DNA of 64,000 bases from positions 1 through 64,000 of the forward strand of contig DATMNI010000028.1 of the NCBI GenBank assembly GCA_035570275.1. Direction: 5' to 3'. The position numbers and the translations under genes are program-made. The stretch comes from DATMNI01 sp035570275 (lineage in GTDB: Bacteria > Acidobacteriota > Terriglobia > Bryobacterales > Bryobacteraceae). The notes beneath the pieces were generated by a model. It was not told where the DNA came from and made no database searches. It saw only the letters and a list, made by a program, of their open reading frames with translations. Of the stretch, positions 37,612 through 46,403 are shown in pieces (the first letter of the stretch is position 1; every line of letters begins with the position of its first letter).

Positions 37612-38817
37612 TTGAAAAAACTGCTGCTCTTGCTGCTGGCCGTTGTGGTGGCAGTGGTGGCGTGGGGGATCCTGCGCAAGAACGAGCCGCCCAAGGTTGG
37701 GTTCGCTAAGGCGAAGCGGCAGACGTTGGTGAGCAGTCTGCCCACAAACGGTAAGGTGGAACCGTTTGAGTGGCAGGCGGTGCGGGCTGAGGCTGGCGGC
37801 GTGGTCGGCAGCGTGCCGGTCCAGGAAGGCCAGGCGGTCGCGAAGGGGGCCGTGGTGGCCACCATCAGCGACCCCGCACTGCAGGCAGATATCGACGCCG
37901 CCACGGCTAAGGTGGACGAGGCGCAGGCCAATCTGGCGGCGCTTGAGGCGGGCGGCAAGCCGGCGGAGTTCGCGGACATCGAAAACAGTTTGAGCCGCGC
38001 GCGTTTCGACCTGGAGCAGGCGCGAAAGACCTACGCATCGCTCCAGCGCCTGGTGGAGAAACATGCCGCCACCACGCAGGAGGCCGACGCGGCGCGCGAC
38101 CGGGCGCAGCAGTTCGAAATCGAAATCGCGGGGTTGGAAAAGCGGCCCGGCGCCCTGGTGGCCAAGCCCGATGTGGCCGCCGCCAAGGCCCGGCTGCAGG
38201 ATGCGGAGACGGCGTTGAACCTAGCGCGGCAGCGGGCCGCCCAATCGGTAGTCCACGCACCCATGGCGGGCGTGGTCTACGGTTTGGAGGTGAGGCCCGG
38301 CGCGTATGTGCAGGCGGGCGACCGCGCGGCCAACGTGGGCCGCCTGGACAGGCTGCGCGTCCGCGTCTACGTGGATGAGCCCGAACTTGGCCGCGTAGCC
38401 GAAGGCCAGCCCGTGACCCTCACCTGGGACGCGCTGCCCGGCAAGCAGTGGCACGGCACGGTGGCGAAGAAGCCCACTTCCGTTCAGGCGCTGGGGACCA
38501 GGCAGGTGGGCGAAGTGGTCTGCACCATCGAAAACACGGGCCGCGAACTGATTCCCGGCACCAACGTGAACGCCGAGATCCGCACCGCCGTGGTGGAGAA
38601 CGCGCTGGTGATTCCCAAGGAAACGCTGCGCCACGACGCCCAGGGCGACTATGTTTTCACGCTCAAGGATGGCGGCCTCGAGCGTCGCGCCGTGAAGAAG
38701 GGGGCATCCAGCATCACATCGGTTCAAGTGGTGGAGGGACTGGCGGATGGCGAGGCGGTGGCGCTGCCGGCCGATATTCCGCTGAAGGCCGGCGATCGCG
38801 TGACCTCCGTAATGTAA
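37612..38817 (+). CDS. HlyD/RND-type periplasmic membrane-fusion protein
   Basis: 401 aa from TTG 37612. One N-terminal membrane anchor (LLLLLLAVVVAVVAWGIL) is followed by a lipoyl half-motif (ESF-like AEAGGVVGSVPVQEGQAVAK), a long coiled-coil hairpin (about 100-200: ATAKVDEAQANLAALEAG, AETALNLARQRAAQ) and the return lipoyl half (VHAPMAGVVYGLEVRPGAYV). The beta-barrel domain carries LRVRVYVDEPELGRVAEGQP and VVENALVIPKETLRHD. Such adaptors bridge an inner-membrane ABC or RND pump to an outer-membrane channel. No pump gene lies beside it; the next gene is an unrelated peptidase, so its partner must be elsewhere. Confidence 0.9.
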   Translation: MKKLLLLLLAVVVAVVAWGILRKNEPPKVGFAKAKRQTLVSSLPTNGKVEPFEWQAVRAEAGGVVGSVPVQEGQAVAKGAVVATISDPALQADIDAATAKVDEAQANLAALEAGGKPAEFADIENSLSRARFDLEQARKTYASLQRLVEKHAATTQEADAARDRAQQFEIEIAGLEKRPGALVAKPDVAAAKARLQDAETALNLARQRAAQSVVHAPMAGVVYGLEVRPGAYVQAGDRAANVGRLDRLRVRVYVDEPELGRVAEGQPVTLTWDALPGKQWHGTVAKKPTSVQALGTRQVGEVVCTIENTGRELIPGTNVNAEIRTAVVENALVIPKETLRHDAQGDYVFTLKDGGLERRAVKKGASSITSVQVVEGLADGEAVALPADIPLKAGDRVTSVM

Positions 38818-38927
38818 GTCCCCGATCTATGTCGTAAAAAAACGATGCTGCCCAGTGTAGGATCTAGCAAAGGAGGTTTCTCACACGCTGGTCGCCAGAT
38901 TTTGGCGGCGGCCGGAGTCGAGCCGTC

Positions 38928-40604
38928 ATGTGCGTTCCCACAAATGTCACGAAGCGATTGATTCTTCCCCTGGTTCTGGCGTGCGCCGTGGTCGGAGAAG
39001 AGAGGATCGACCAAGAAACAAACGCAAAGATCCGAAGTGAGGCTACCGGGCGTTCACAGTTAATGCGCACTGTTCATGTCCTCGCGGACCGCTATGGCCC
39101 GCGGCTAACCGGCTCGCCCAACTATGCAGATGCAGCGAATTGGGTGGCAAGTCAACTCACCCGGTGGGGACTCAACAACGCTCACCTGGAGCCATTTGAC
39201 ATGGGGTACGTGGGCTGGACGAACGAACGCGCTTACGGTTACCTGACCGCGCCCGTGCAGCAAAACCTCGTCTTCCAAACGCTGGCGTGGACGCCGTCCA
39301 CCAACGGCACCGTGTCGGGGTCAATCGTTCAACTGGTCGTGCCGGAGAAATCCCCTGGGCAGGGTAGCGCAAATGGGCGAGCCTTGGGTCCGACCCGGGA
39401 AGACATGACCCGCTGGCTAGATGAGAACGCACCAAGAGTCAAGGGCAAGATTGTGATGATCGGCCGGGCACGAGAAATCCCCGTCGACCTGAGGCCGCCG
39501 CCCGCCAAGCGACTGGACGCCGCGCGGCTCAGAGAGCAATACGATCCGAAGCCATCGCCGGCGCCTCAAACCGTCCGGCCCATCCCACCGCAGGGTGTGG
39601 CCGGAGCGGAGCGCGACGGCCTGACACCCAGCCAAGCCGCAGACATGCTGGACGCCTGGCTCCCATCCAGCGGCGCGCTGCTGCTACTCCGTGACGCGGC
39701 GCGGCCGCATGGTCAGATTGGTGCGTTTGGCCGGTTTGCAGGTTCCTCAGTCGCGATCCCGACCGTAGTTCTCCGCAATGAAGACTATGGCCGAATCGAG
39801 CGCCTGCTCGCCGATGGTGAGGACGTCCACGCTGAGTTCAATATCGCGAACCGTACCTACCCAGAGGGTCGCACGGTGAACAACGTCGTGGCTGAGATTC
39901 CAGGCCGGGACAAGGCAGATGAAGTCGTCATGGTCGGCGCCCACCTCGACTCCTGGCACTCCGCGACCGGAGCAACCGACAATGCCATTGGCTCGGCTAT
40001 CGTGATGGAGGCGGCACGTATCATCAACGCGCTTGGCCTCAAGCCGCGACGAACCATCCGTGTGGCGCTCTGGGCGGGCGAAGAACAGGGGCTGCTCGGG
40101 TCGAACGCTTACGTAAAGCGCCATTTTGGGACATTCGAACAACCGGCTGCGGAGTTTTTCAAGCTGGACTGTTATTTCAACGTCGATACCGGGACGGGGC
40201 GTTTGCGCGGCGCGCGAGTCTTTGGCCCGCGGGATGCGGCCGATGTGATCCGCGACGCCTTGGCGCCGTTCGACGAAGGCGGTGCCGGTATTGTGGGTGC
40301 GGTTGCGGGCCGCGACCGCATTGCAGGCGGAGCCGACACGGGCTCATTCCGAGTCGCGGGCTTGCCGGCAATTGGCTGGGACGCGGACCCGATCGAGTAT
40401 CAGAGCCACACCTGGCACACCAACCTGGACACCTACGAACGCATCCTGCCGGAGGACGCCGTTAAGACGGTGACCGTGATTGCGGCCGCCATATGGCACA
40501 TGTCGAATCGTGACCAAATGCTTCCCAGGTTTTCGAAGGAGCAGATGCCGCAGCCTCCTGGAGTTCCCGCACGTGCGACCCCGACCGGGACAGGCAAGGA
40601 CTAG
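38928..40604 (+). CDS. M28-family zinc aminopeptidase, exported
   Basis: 558 aa with signal peptide (LILPLVLACAVVGEE). A protease-associated domain region (about 130-300) precedes the M28 catalytic core. Zinc and catalytic ligands are seen in order: GAHLDSWHSATGATDNAIGS (His, Asp), LWAGEEQGLLGSNAYVK (Glu-Glu), CYFNVDTGTGRLRGA (Asp), GADTGSFRVAG and SHTWHTNLDTYERILPED (His). This matches the glutamate carboxypeptidase/aminopeptidase S type. It degrades peptides outside the cytoplasm. Confidence 0.9.
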   Translation: MCVPTNVTKRLILPLVLACAVVGEERIDQETNAKIRSEATGRSQLMRTVHVLADRYGPRLTGSPNYADAANWVASQLTRWGLNNAHLEPFDMGYVGWTNERAYGYLTAPVQQNLVFQTLAWTPSTNGTVSGSIVQLVVPEKSPGQGSANGRALGPTREDMTRWLDENAPRVKGKIVMIGRAREIPVDLRPPPAKRLDAARLREQYDPKPSPAPQTVRPIPPQGVAGAERDGLTPSQAADMLDAWLPSSGALLLLRDAARPHGQIGAFGRFAGSSVAIPTVVLRNEDYGRIERLLADGEDVHAEFNIANRTYPEGRTVNNVVAEIPGRDKADEVVMVGAHLDSWHSATGATDNAIGSAIVMEAARIINALGLKPRRTIRVALWAGEEQGLLGSNAYVKRHFGTFEQPAAEFFKLDCYFNVDTGTGRLRGARVFGPRDAADVIRDALAPFDEGGAGIVGAVAGRDRIAGGADTGSFRVAGLPAIGWDADPIEYQSHTWHTNLDTYERILPEDAVKTVTVIAAAIWHMSNRDQMLPRFSKEQMPQPPGVPARATPTGTGKD

Positions 40605-40841
40605 GCCAGGAATCTCCCCGAGGCTTGAGCCACGAGTAACGCCGTAGGGTTTACCGGCCCTCGGGTGCTTCGTCGGCCTCGCGGCCTATCCGATATGGAT
40701 TCGTCGGCTGCGCGGTCTGAGCTTCCGGCCTTCAAGCTCATTAGTGACCCACAGATTCCTCCGACGTTAGGGCTGATCTGAAGAAGGCTTGGCAGCCACC
40801 TTGCGCCGGGCCGTAAGGCCCCGATGTAAAATAGCAGCTTC
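40605..40841. other. Intergenic region without recognisable features
   Basis: These 237 bases separate the M28 peptidase from the MFS gene. They contain no repeat, open frame with ribosome site or hairpin with T-run that I can support. Confidence 0.6.
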
Positions 40842-42203
40842 ATGTCTCAGACCTCTTCTTCGGAAGCCGGCGCCGGCGAGCGGAAATACGCCTGGTATCG
40901 CGAACTCACCCGATACCATTGGTTCGTGTTGAGCGTGGCCAGCATGGGCTGGATGTTCGACACCATGGCTCAGCAGCTTTTCAATCTGGCGCGCAGCCCG
41001 GCGATTCGCGAACTGTTGGGCAAAGGCGCCACCACTGCCGAGGTGGGCAAGCAGGCCGCATGGGCAACCGCTATCTTCATGGTGGGTTGGGCGATAGGCG
41101 GGATGTTTTTCGGGGTGTTGGGCGACCGCCTCGGCCGCGCCAAGACCATGATGATCACCATCCTCTCCTACACGGTCTTCACCGGCTTGAGCCTGCTTTC
41201 CACCAGCGTGTGGGATTTCAATGTCTACCGCTTCCTGTGCGGGCTGGGTGTGGGCGGCCAGTTCGGGATCGGCGTGGCGCTGGTGGCGGAGGTGGTGCCG
41301 TCGCGCGCGCGTCCTTATGCACTGGGAATGGTGCAGGCCAGCTCGGCCGTCGGCAACATGATGGCGGCGCTGACCGGGATCGTTCTTGGCCAAATGGAGA
41401 TTTCTGGCTCCATCACGGGAGCGTGGCGCTACCTCTTCCTGGCGGGCGCGGTGCCGGCGCCGTTGGCGATTGTGGTTTTCCTGAAGCTCAAAGAGCCGGA
41501 ACAATGGCTGAAGGCGCGCGGCGAAAAGAAGAAGATGGGCTCGTACGCCGAGCTCTTTTCCGACCCACGGTGGCGGCGTAATTCGATCGTGGGCTTCCTG
41601 TTGGGTTTCGCCGGCATTGTAGGCTTATGGGGCATCGGCTTCTTCAGTTACGACCTGTTTCGTCCGGTGCTCGACCGGACTTTCCGCGCGGAGGGTTTGA
41701 CGGGAGCGGCGCTGGCGGGTAAGACCACCACCTGGATCGGGGTCACTTCGCTGCTGCAGAACCTGGGCGCCTTCTTTGGCATCTACGCCTTTACTTATTT
41801 GACCAACTACACGGGCAGAGTGAAGGCGTTCGCCGTCAGCTTTGTGGCGGCGATGGGAATGACCGCCTACACGTTCTGGAATCTGAAGCAGATCAGCGAT
41901 ATCTTCTGGATGATCCCGCTGATGGGCTTCGCGCAACTCTCGCTGTTCGGCGGCTATGCCATCTATTTCGCGGAACTCTTCCCGACCCGACTGCGCAGTA
42001 CGGGCACCAGTTTCTGCTACAACGTGGGCCGGTTCGCCGCCGCGGCCGGGCCGTTCACGCTGGGCTACCTGACCAGCGACGTGTTCGGCGGGAAACCGGA
42101 GCCCATGCGCTATGCCGGTGTGGCGATGTGCCTGGTGTTTCTGGTGGGGTTGGCGGCGCTGCCGTTCGCTCCGGAGACCAAAGGGAGGCCGCTGCCGGAG
42201 TGA
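40842..42203 (+). CDS. MFS transporter, metabolite:H+ symporter (sugar-porter/SHS-like)
   Basis: 453 aa with twelve predicted helices. The MFS loop motif reads GVLGDRLGRAKTMMITILSY, with VYRFLCGLGVGGQFGIGVAL and VVPSRARPYALGMVQASSAV in helix 4-5 and FAELFPTRLRSTGTSFCYNV near helix 10-11. These are hallmarks of the metabolite:proton symporter groups that carry sugars, aromatic or dicarboxylic acids. Monocistronic. Substrate unknown. Confidence 0.88.
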   Translation: MSQTSSSEAGAGERKYAWYRELTRYHWFVLSVASMGWMFDTMAQQLFNLARSPAIRELLGKGATTAEVGKQAAWATAIFMVGWAIGGMFFGVLGDRLGRAKTMMITILSYTVFTGLSLLSTSVWDFNVYRFLCGLGVGGQFGIGVALVAEVVPSRARPYALGMVQASSAVGNMMAALTGIVLGQMEISGSITGAWRYLFLAGAVPAPLAIVVFLKLKEPEQWLKARGEKKKMGSYAELFSDPRWRRNSIVGFLLGFAGIVGLWGIGFFSYDLFRPVLDRTFRAEGLTGAALAGKTTTWIGVTSLLQNLGAFFGIYAFTYLTNYTGRVKAFAVSFVAAMGMTAYTFWNLKQISDIFWMIPLMGFAQLSLFGGYAIYFAELFPTRLRSTGTSFCYNVGRFAAAAGPFTLGYLTSDVFGGKPEPMRYAGVAMCLVFLVGLAALPFAPETKGRPLPE

Positions 42204-42289
42204 GCCGTTGGCAGGGCGGCATTGCTCCTGCGGCCGGGCCGGATTGAACGGGAGTGTGACTGACGGTTAGATGTTTCTGCGCGACTTCT

Positions 42290-43165
42290 CTGGCATGGCG
42301 GAAAGTGGCCCGCCGGCCTGATGCGGCGGCGCTGGCGGTGATCTCGCTGGCCGCTGGCTATCGGCCTCTCGACGGCGGCGTTCCGTCTGGTGGATGCCTA
42401 TTGCTGGCGGGCGATGCCGCTAGCGGAGCCGGAACGGCTGGCTTCCGCGGGGCCTCGCAATCGGGAGGCCTGTACGATCAGTTCTCGTGGGCGGGGTTCC
42501 CCGAGATCCAACAGGCAATCCAACAACAGGATATCCAACAACAGGCAGGTGCGCTTGCCGGAATCGCGGTTCAGGTCCGCATGAGCCCAGTGGTCAAACT
42601 GCCGGAGCGCGAGGGTACTGGAAGTCGGCGTTTGGCGGCGACCGGAACATTTCCAGGCGCACGATTCAGGCGCGCAGCGCGGGATTGCGCATCATCGGCT
42701 TTACTCCACCTGGGGTCGGCGGCAGACACAAAGGATACGGGATACGAGGGCATCATTCGCCTCAAACCGGATGAGCCTGGACGCCCACCGGCGGCAGAGA
42801 GAAAGCGCATCGCGGCATGTGGAAGCGTGCGGCATGGCGCCGGATAAGGAACGCAGCGCGTTCGCCGAATGCTACACCCACCCGGAGGGACGCGGCCCGC
42901 CACGCCGGGCGACGATTTCCCGTGGATCGTGGCCCTGGTGCTGGCGATCGTGCCGGCAAATTCCGCCAATCTACGGTGGATCGAAAACCAGAGGCATCGG
43001 TGCGAAACCGATATACGCCAAGCCACGGCCGCGGGCCGCGCGGCTCTGCTGCGGCAACACCTATCGGAAAGCCTGCTGCTGGCTGGTTCCGCGACCGGAA
43101 TCGGGTTGCCGCTGGCGGCATGCAGCGCGGGGGCGATGCTGCTGGGGCGGCGATGGAGGCGCCAG
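42290..43165 (+). pseudogene. Degraded ADOP/MacB-type ABC permease
   Basis: Fragments of the acidobacterial permease family appear in successive frames. They are RKVARRPDAAALAVISLA, then LAIGLSTAAFRLVDAYCWRA with PLAEPERL, then YDQFSWAGFPEIQQ, then GYWKSAFGGDRNISRRTI with IIGFTPPGVGG, and finally LVLAIVPANSANLRWIENQR with GRAALLRQHLSESLLLAGSA. At least three frame changes and a large deletion of the middle are needed, so the gene is dead. A 15-bp repeat (ATCCAACAACAGG, 42505-42547) sits inside it. Confidence 0.8.
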
Positions 43166-43643
43166 TGCCGCTACGATCTCGACACAATTTACATGGTGAA
43201 CTCCTTTCAGTTCACAGATCGAGCCAGGCTTAGCCTGGTGGAGCAAACGAACGCCAAAGAAAAGTCACGCACCTACGGGCGCAGGGACCCCGCAAGCTTG
43301 CGCTAAATCTTCACCCAGAAGTTTGGTGCTAGTTTTGTGCTGTTCCCAAACTCCTTCCGGGCGTGGCCCCGAGCCCCTGGAACCATTCCCCCACCTATGT
43401 TATTTATGTGCCGGCACGGTGGTAGTGCGTTCCTTAAGCAGGACGCTTCCAGCACGTGGCGCAAGCCCCAGGCCCAGTGCTAATATGTAGAAGCAATGGA
43501 CAGCACACGCGCCAAATGGAGTGGAAACAACGCTGTTGCACAAACCTGGGTGTTGTGGCAAGGTCAAGGGGTGCCTAGCACAAATCTAGCACCAGACGAA
43601 ACCAAGCCTTCCCATTGCCTGCAAGTAGTTGATCATAAAACGT
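43166..43643. other. Gene-free stretch left of the tRNA, with an inverted repeat pair
   Basis: No gene is seen. GGTGCTAGTTTTGTGCT (43325-43341) and its near-complement AGCACAAATCTAGCACC (43577-43593) form a 17-bp inverted pair with one mismatch, 235 bases apart. It might mark the end of an integrated element or protein-binding sites. Confidence 0.55.
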
Positions 43644-43720
43644 GCGCCCGTAGCTCAGTTGGATAGAGCGTCTGGCTACGAACCAGAAGGTCGGCTGTTC
43701 GAGTCAGCCCGGGCGCACCA
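43644..43720 (+). tRNA. tRNA-Arg (anticodon ACG)
   Basis: A complete 77-nt cloverleaf. The acceptor stem is GCGCCCG/CGGGCGC, the D arm GCTC/GAGC, the anticodon stem TCTGG/CCAGA with loop CTACGAA (ACG, read as ICG), and the T arm GGCTG-TTCGAGT-CAGCC. CCA is encoded. The tyrosine integrase gene 180 bases away makes this a likely integration target. I did not find a second copy of its 3' end in the window, so element borders stay undefined. Confidence 0.97.
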
Positions 43721-43756
43721 CATTCTAAAAGATTTATTGGATTAGCCTCAAAAGCT

Positions 43757-43900
43757 GCCCACTCAGAACCCACTCAGAATAGTGCAGGAATCTTCCGGAA
43801 AAGCCCGGACGCTAGTACTGGAATGGTTTTCCGGATCGCCCAATCTCCGGCTGTTCGCGTTGAATCAGGCCGGAATTCTGAGTGGGCAATTGAGTGGGGG
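43757..43900. repeat. CCCACTCAGAA direct and inverted copies next to the integrase
   Basis: GCCCACTCAGAA (43757-43768) and CCCACTCAGAA (43769-43779) stand in one orientation. TTCTGAGTGGGC (43876-43887) and the relaxed TTGAGTGGG (43891-43899) stand in the other. They lie between the tRNA and the integrase stop codon. This spacing resembles arm-type binding sites of tyrosine integrases. Confidence 0.5.
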
Positions 43901-45049
43901 TCAATTCACTCGGCCGGGACTCGACGGCAGGCCAAAAGCGAGATCACGTTCCAGCTGATCGCCGGCTGCCCGTACGCTCGCTGGTATCGATTTCTGGTAA
44001 AGCCGCAGGGTGATCGTCGGGTCCGCGTGTCTCAACTGGGTTTGAGTGCTCTTGGGGTCTTTCGCGCGGTCGCCGAACAGTGTGGCGCAAGTTCGCCGCA
44101 GGCATCGGAAGTCGACGTCGGTCTTGACGATGGGCCTTCCATTGGCGTCCTTCTTGCCGGTGGCGATCACGCCAATGCCAGCCCGGATCGCCGCAGGCTG
44201 CAGGATGCGCTCTCGGTAATTATTGAGATTGAGGAAACCGGGACGGCCGTGCGTGGCCTGGAATAGCCAGTCTCTGGGTTCCCCCGGCCGGCACTGAAGC
44301 CAATGCTCCAGCTCGATGCCAACTTCAGGAGGTATATATATATATGCTGCGGACGCTTCCGTCTTGACAGCCGCGCTCTTCCCCTCCACCAGGGCCTCGT
44401 CGATGCGCAATTGGTCGCCCTGCACGTCATCGCGGCGCATGGCAAACAGCTCTTCCGGCCGCAGACCCAGCTGGACCAGCATTCGAACGATTAGGTGATC
44501 TCTCCCCGTTAGCATAGACAAAAGGCGCTGGCATTCGTCCACTGCGAGATACCGCTCCGACGGCCGCTTCTTGCTCTTGGCGCGGAGATCCTCGGTCGGA
44601 TTCTCGGTCATGAGCTTTGTCTTCCTGGCGTGCTTGAAGATGGCCCGGGTATGCAGCAGTAGTCCTTTGAGAAGGGACCGGGACGCACCAGAGTTGACGT
44701 AGTCGTTCAGCCACGCCTGTATGTCTGCTTCGGACAAATCCACAATGGGCCGAGCACCGAGCTTTCCGATGATGTGTTTCTCAATGAGATTCCCGGCCGA
44801 ACGCACCATGTGAGGACCCCAGTTGGGTTCCGCCAAAGCCAGGTATTCTTTAGCAACCACGGCGACAGCGGCCCGGGTGTTGGGCGCAATGTACCGGCCT
44901 GCGTCGGCGGCAATCAACAGGTCGAGCACGCGTTGCGCATCGGCCTTGGTCAATGGACCGGTGTAATCATTCCCGATGCGGTGGTTCTCGGCCAACTCGC
45001 GCGTGATGATCTTCTCTCGCTTGCGGCGCACCTCTCCGCTGTCAGCCAC
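43901..45049 (-). CDS. Tyrosine-type site-specific integrase
   Basis: 382 aa from GTG 45049. A SAM-like core-binding domain covers about 70-165 (VDLSEADIQAWLNDYVNSGA, LLLHTRAIFKHARKTKLM). The catalytic domain covers about 180-370: Arg in VQLGLRPEELFAMRRDDV, box II VDFRCLRRTCATLFGDR (the usual leading His is Cys, second Arg kept), LRHADPTITLRLYQKSIP (His and nucleophile Tyr). It points at tRNA-Arg, as expected for genomic-island integrases. No excisionase gene is visible and the element body to its right is strongly decayed, so the island is probably no longer mobile even if the enzyme is intact. Confidence 0.9.
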   Translation of the reverse strand: MADSGEVRRKREKIITRELAENHRIGNDYTGPLTKADAQRVLDLLIAADAGRYIAPNTRAAVAVVAKEYLALAEPNWGPHMVRSAGNLIEKHIIGKLGARPIVDLSEADIQAWLNDYVNSGASRSLLKGLLLHTRAIFKHARKTKLMTENPTEDLRAKSKKRPSERYLAVDECQRLLSMLTGRDHLIVRMLVQLGLRPEELFAMRRDDVQGDQLRIDEALVEGKSAAVKTEASAAYIYIPPEVGIELEHWLQCRPGEPRDWLFQATHGRPGFLNLNNYRERILQPAAIRAGIGVIATGKKDANGRPIVKTDVDFRCLRRTCATLFGDRAKDPKSTQTQLRHADPTITLRLYQKSIPASVRAAGDQLERDLAFGLPSSPGRVN

Positions 45050-45263
45050 AGCTAATGACTGGCCTGCCTAACCGGACTTGGCTTTGGGGCACGTGCGGCA
45101 GCCAGCGCATCACTGGTCGCCGCCCGGCCTGCATCCGAGAGCCGTCGTTTGGGCTTGCCGGGCTGCTGCCGGGACTCCGCCCACCAGCGGCGGGCGAAAC
45201 CACAGTGGCTTCCAGAATCAGTTTGGATTGCCTGACGCCGTGCTGCTCAGCTTCCGTCGCAAA

Positions 45264-46190
45264 TAGTAGGATTATTATGTGGGCGCAGAACGAAGAATCA
45301 CGTTGGATGTTCTGAGGGGGCACCTGAACTGCCGGTATCTTGCTCACCTCCGGTTGAGCGGCCAAGAAGGTGTTAAGTCCGACTACGAAACCGTGCTGGC
45401 TGAGGTAGAGCAGGCCGTCAAGCTCAAAGTAATGGTCCGGCTTCGTAGCCAGTTCACCGATCAGAATCTCAAAATCGGTGTCGTCCTGGACCACTCCACT
45501 CTTAGTAAGGGTGCTGCTTTAGTTCTTGATAGCCAACTGGGGTGATGGCTTTTTTATCCGTTTCAACGGGCTGAAGAGAGTAAACGGGCGCTCGAACCTG
45601 GGCGATTTTCATTACATACCCCTGATGTTTTGCGGTACCCGCCAAATCCGCAAACCCCATCGGCTTCTTTTAGAGGTTATGGCGTTGTTCCTGTCGCGTA
45701 TCAAGGCCGTGCACCAAGTACCGGCATCATATACGGCGGCGTCGACTGTGCTGCCACGACCGTCCGTTTCACGAGCGGCCTACGGGGGGCGGAAGAACTG
45801 GTCGCCGAGGTGACGCGGATGCAGCAGGGCGATGCGGCCCCGAAGCTTTTACTCAATCCCCACTGCCCGGCCTGCGAGTTTCGCCGGCAATGTTATGCTC
45901 AAGCGGTCGAAAAGAAAAGGAACTCAGGCGCTGTGGCCGCAAAGGGTTGTTCACTCTGACACAACTCGCCCACACATTCCGACCTCGGCGGAAGGGCAGG
46001 TGGTCAAATCGGCGCAGCAGCAAGCGGTATCACGCATTACAGGCGCTCGCGATCCGGGACTAGAGGGTTTACGTTCTGGGAGCGCCGGAAGTGCCCAATG
46101 CTGCCGTGCGGATTTACCTGGACGTGGAGAGTAACCCCGAAGAGGGATTCGTCTACAACGAGATCACCACCGCCCATGCTCCGATGGCTT
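45264..46190 (+). pseudogene. Remnant of a TM0106-family RecB-like nuclease
   Basis: The opening segment (45279-45540) gives ITLDVLRGHLNCRYLAHLRL, SGQEGVKSDYETVLAEV and a stop. A second frame (45630-45959) gives YGGVDCAATTVRFTSGLRGA, LVAEVTRMQQGDAAPKLLLN and the Cys cluster HCPACEFRRQCYAQAVEKK. A third (about 46090-46190) gives AAVRIYLDVESNPEEGFVY. These are successive pieces of the nuclease/Fe-S family often found on accessory elements. Several frame changes and missing segments make it non-functional. 45050-45263 to its left carries no gene I can support. Confidence 0.7.
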
Positions 46191-46209
46191 TCGGGGAGTT
46201 CGCGGCGGC

Positions 46210-46347
46210 GCATAGCGCCTTATAGGTCGGGTGTTGGACGTAGTTTCTGGTGAAGCGCCGCAGGATCGACTCGGCGTCAGCCGTCCCGAGCCGCAAGGCG
46301 ATCGCGAACTCGATTCTTCGTTCTGCCGCCGGAAAATGTGCAGAACT
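46210..46347 (-). pseudogene. Fragment of a Tn3-family transposase
   Basis: Translation leftward reads PAAERRIEFAIALRLGTADA and ESILRRFTRNYVQHPTYKAL. This is the conserved C-terminal part of Tn3-type (TnpA) DDE transposases near the catalytic Glu. About 45 residues remain, without start, stop or inverted repeats. It shows that a Tn3-like transposon once lay here. Confidence 0.75.
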
Positions 46348-46403
46348 TGATTGGATCGAATGTACCGGGGATGCGCCTTCGTATCCGCGAGCTTGCCGCA
46401 ATC

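Noticed and set aside
43690..43720. Search for a second copy of the tRNA 3' end as attR
   Set aside because: No convincing repeat of TTCGAGTCAGCCCGGGCGC was seen in the rest of the window; the border of the element remains unknown.
43823..44266. 147-codon plus-strand open frame beside the tRNA
   Set aside because: Antisense to the integrase catalytic domain; not a cargo gene.
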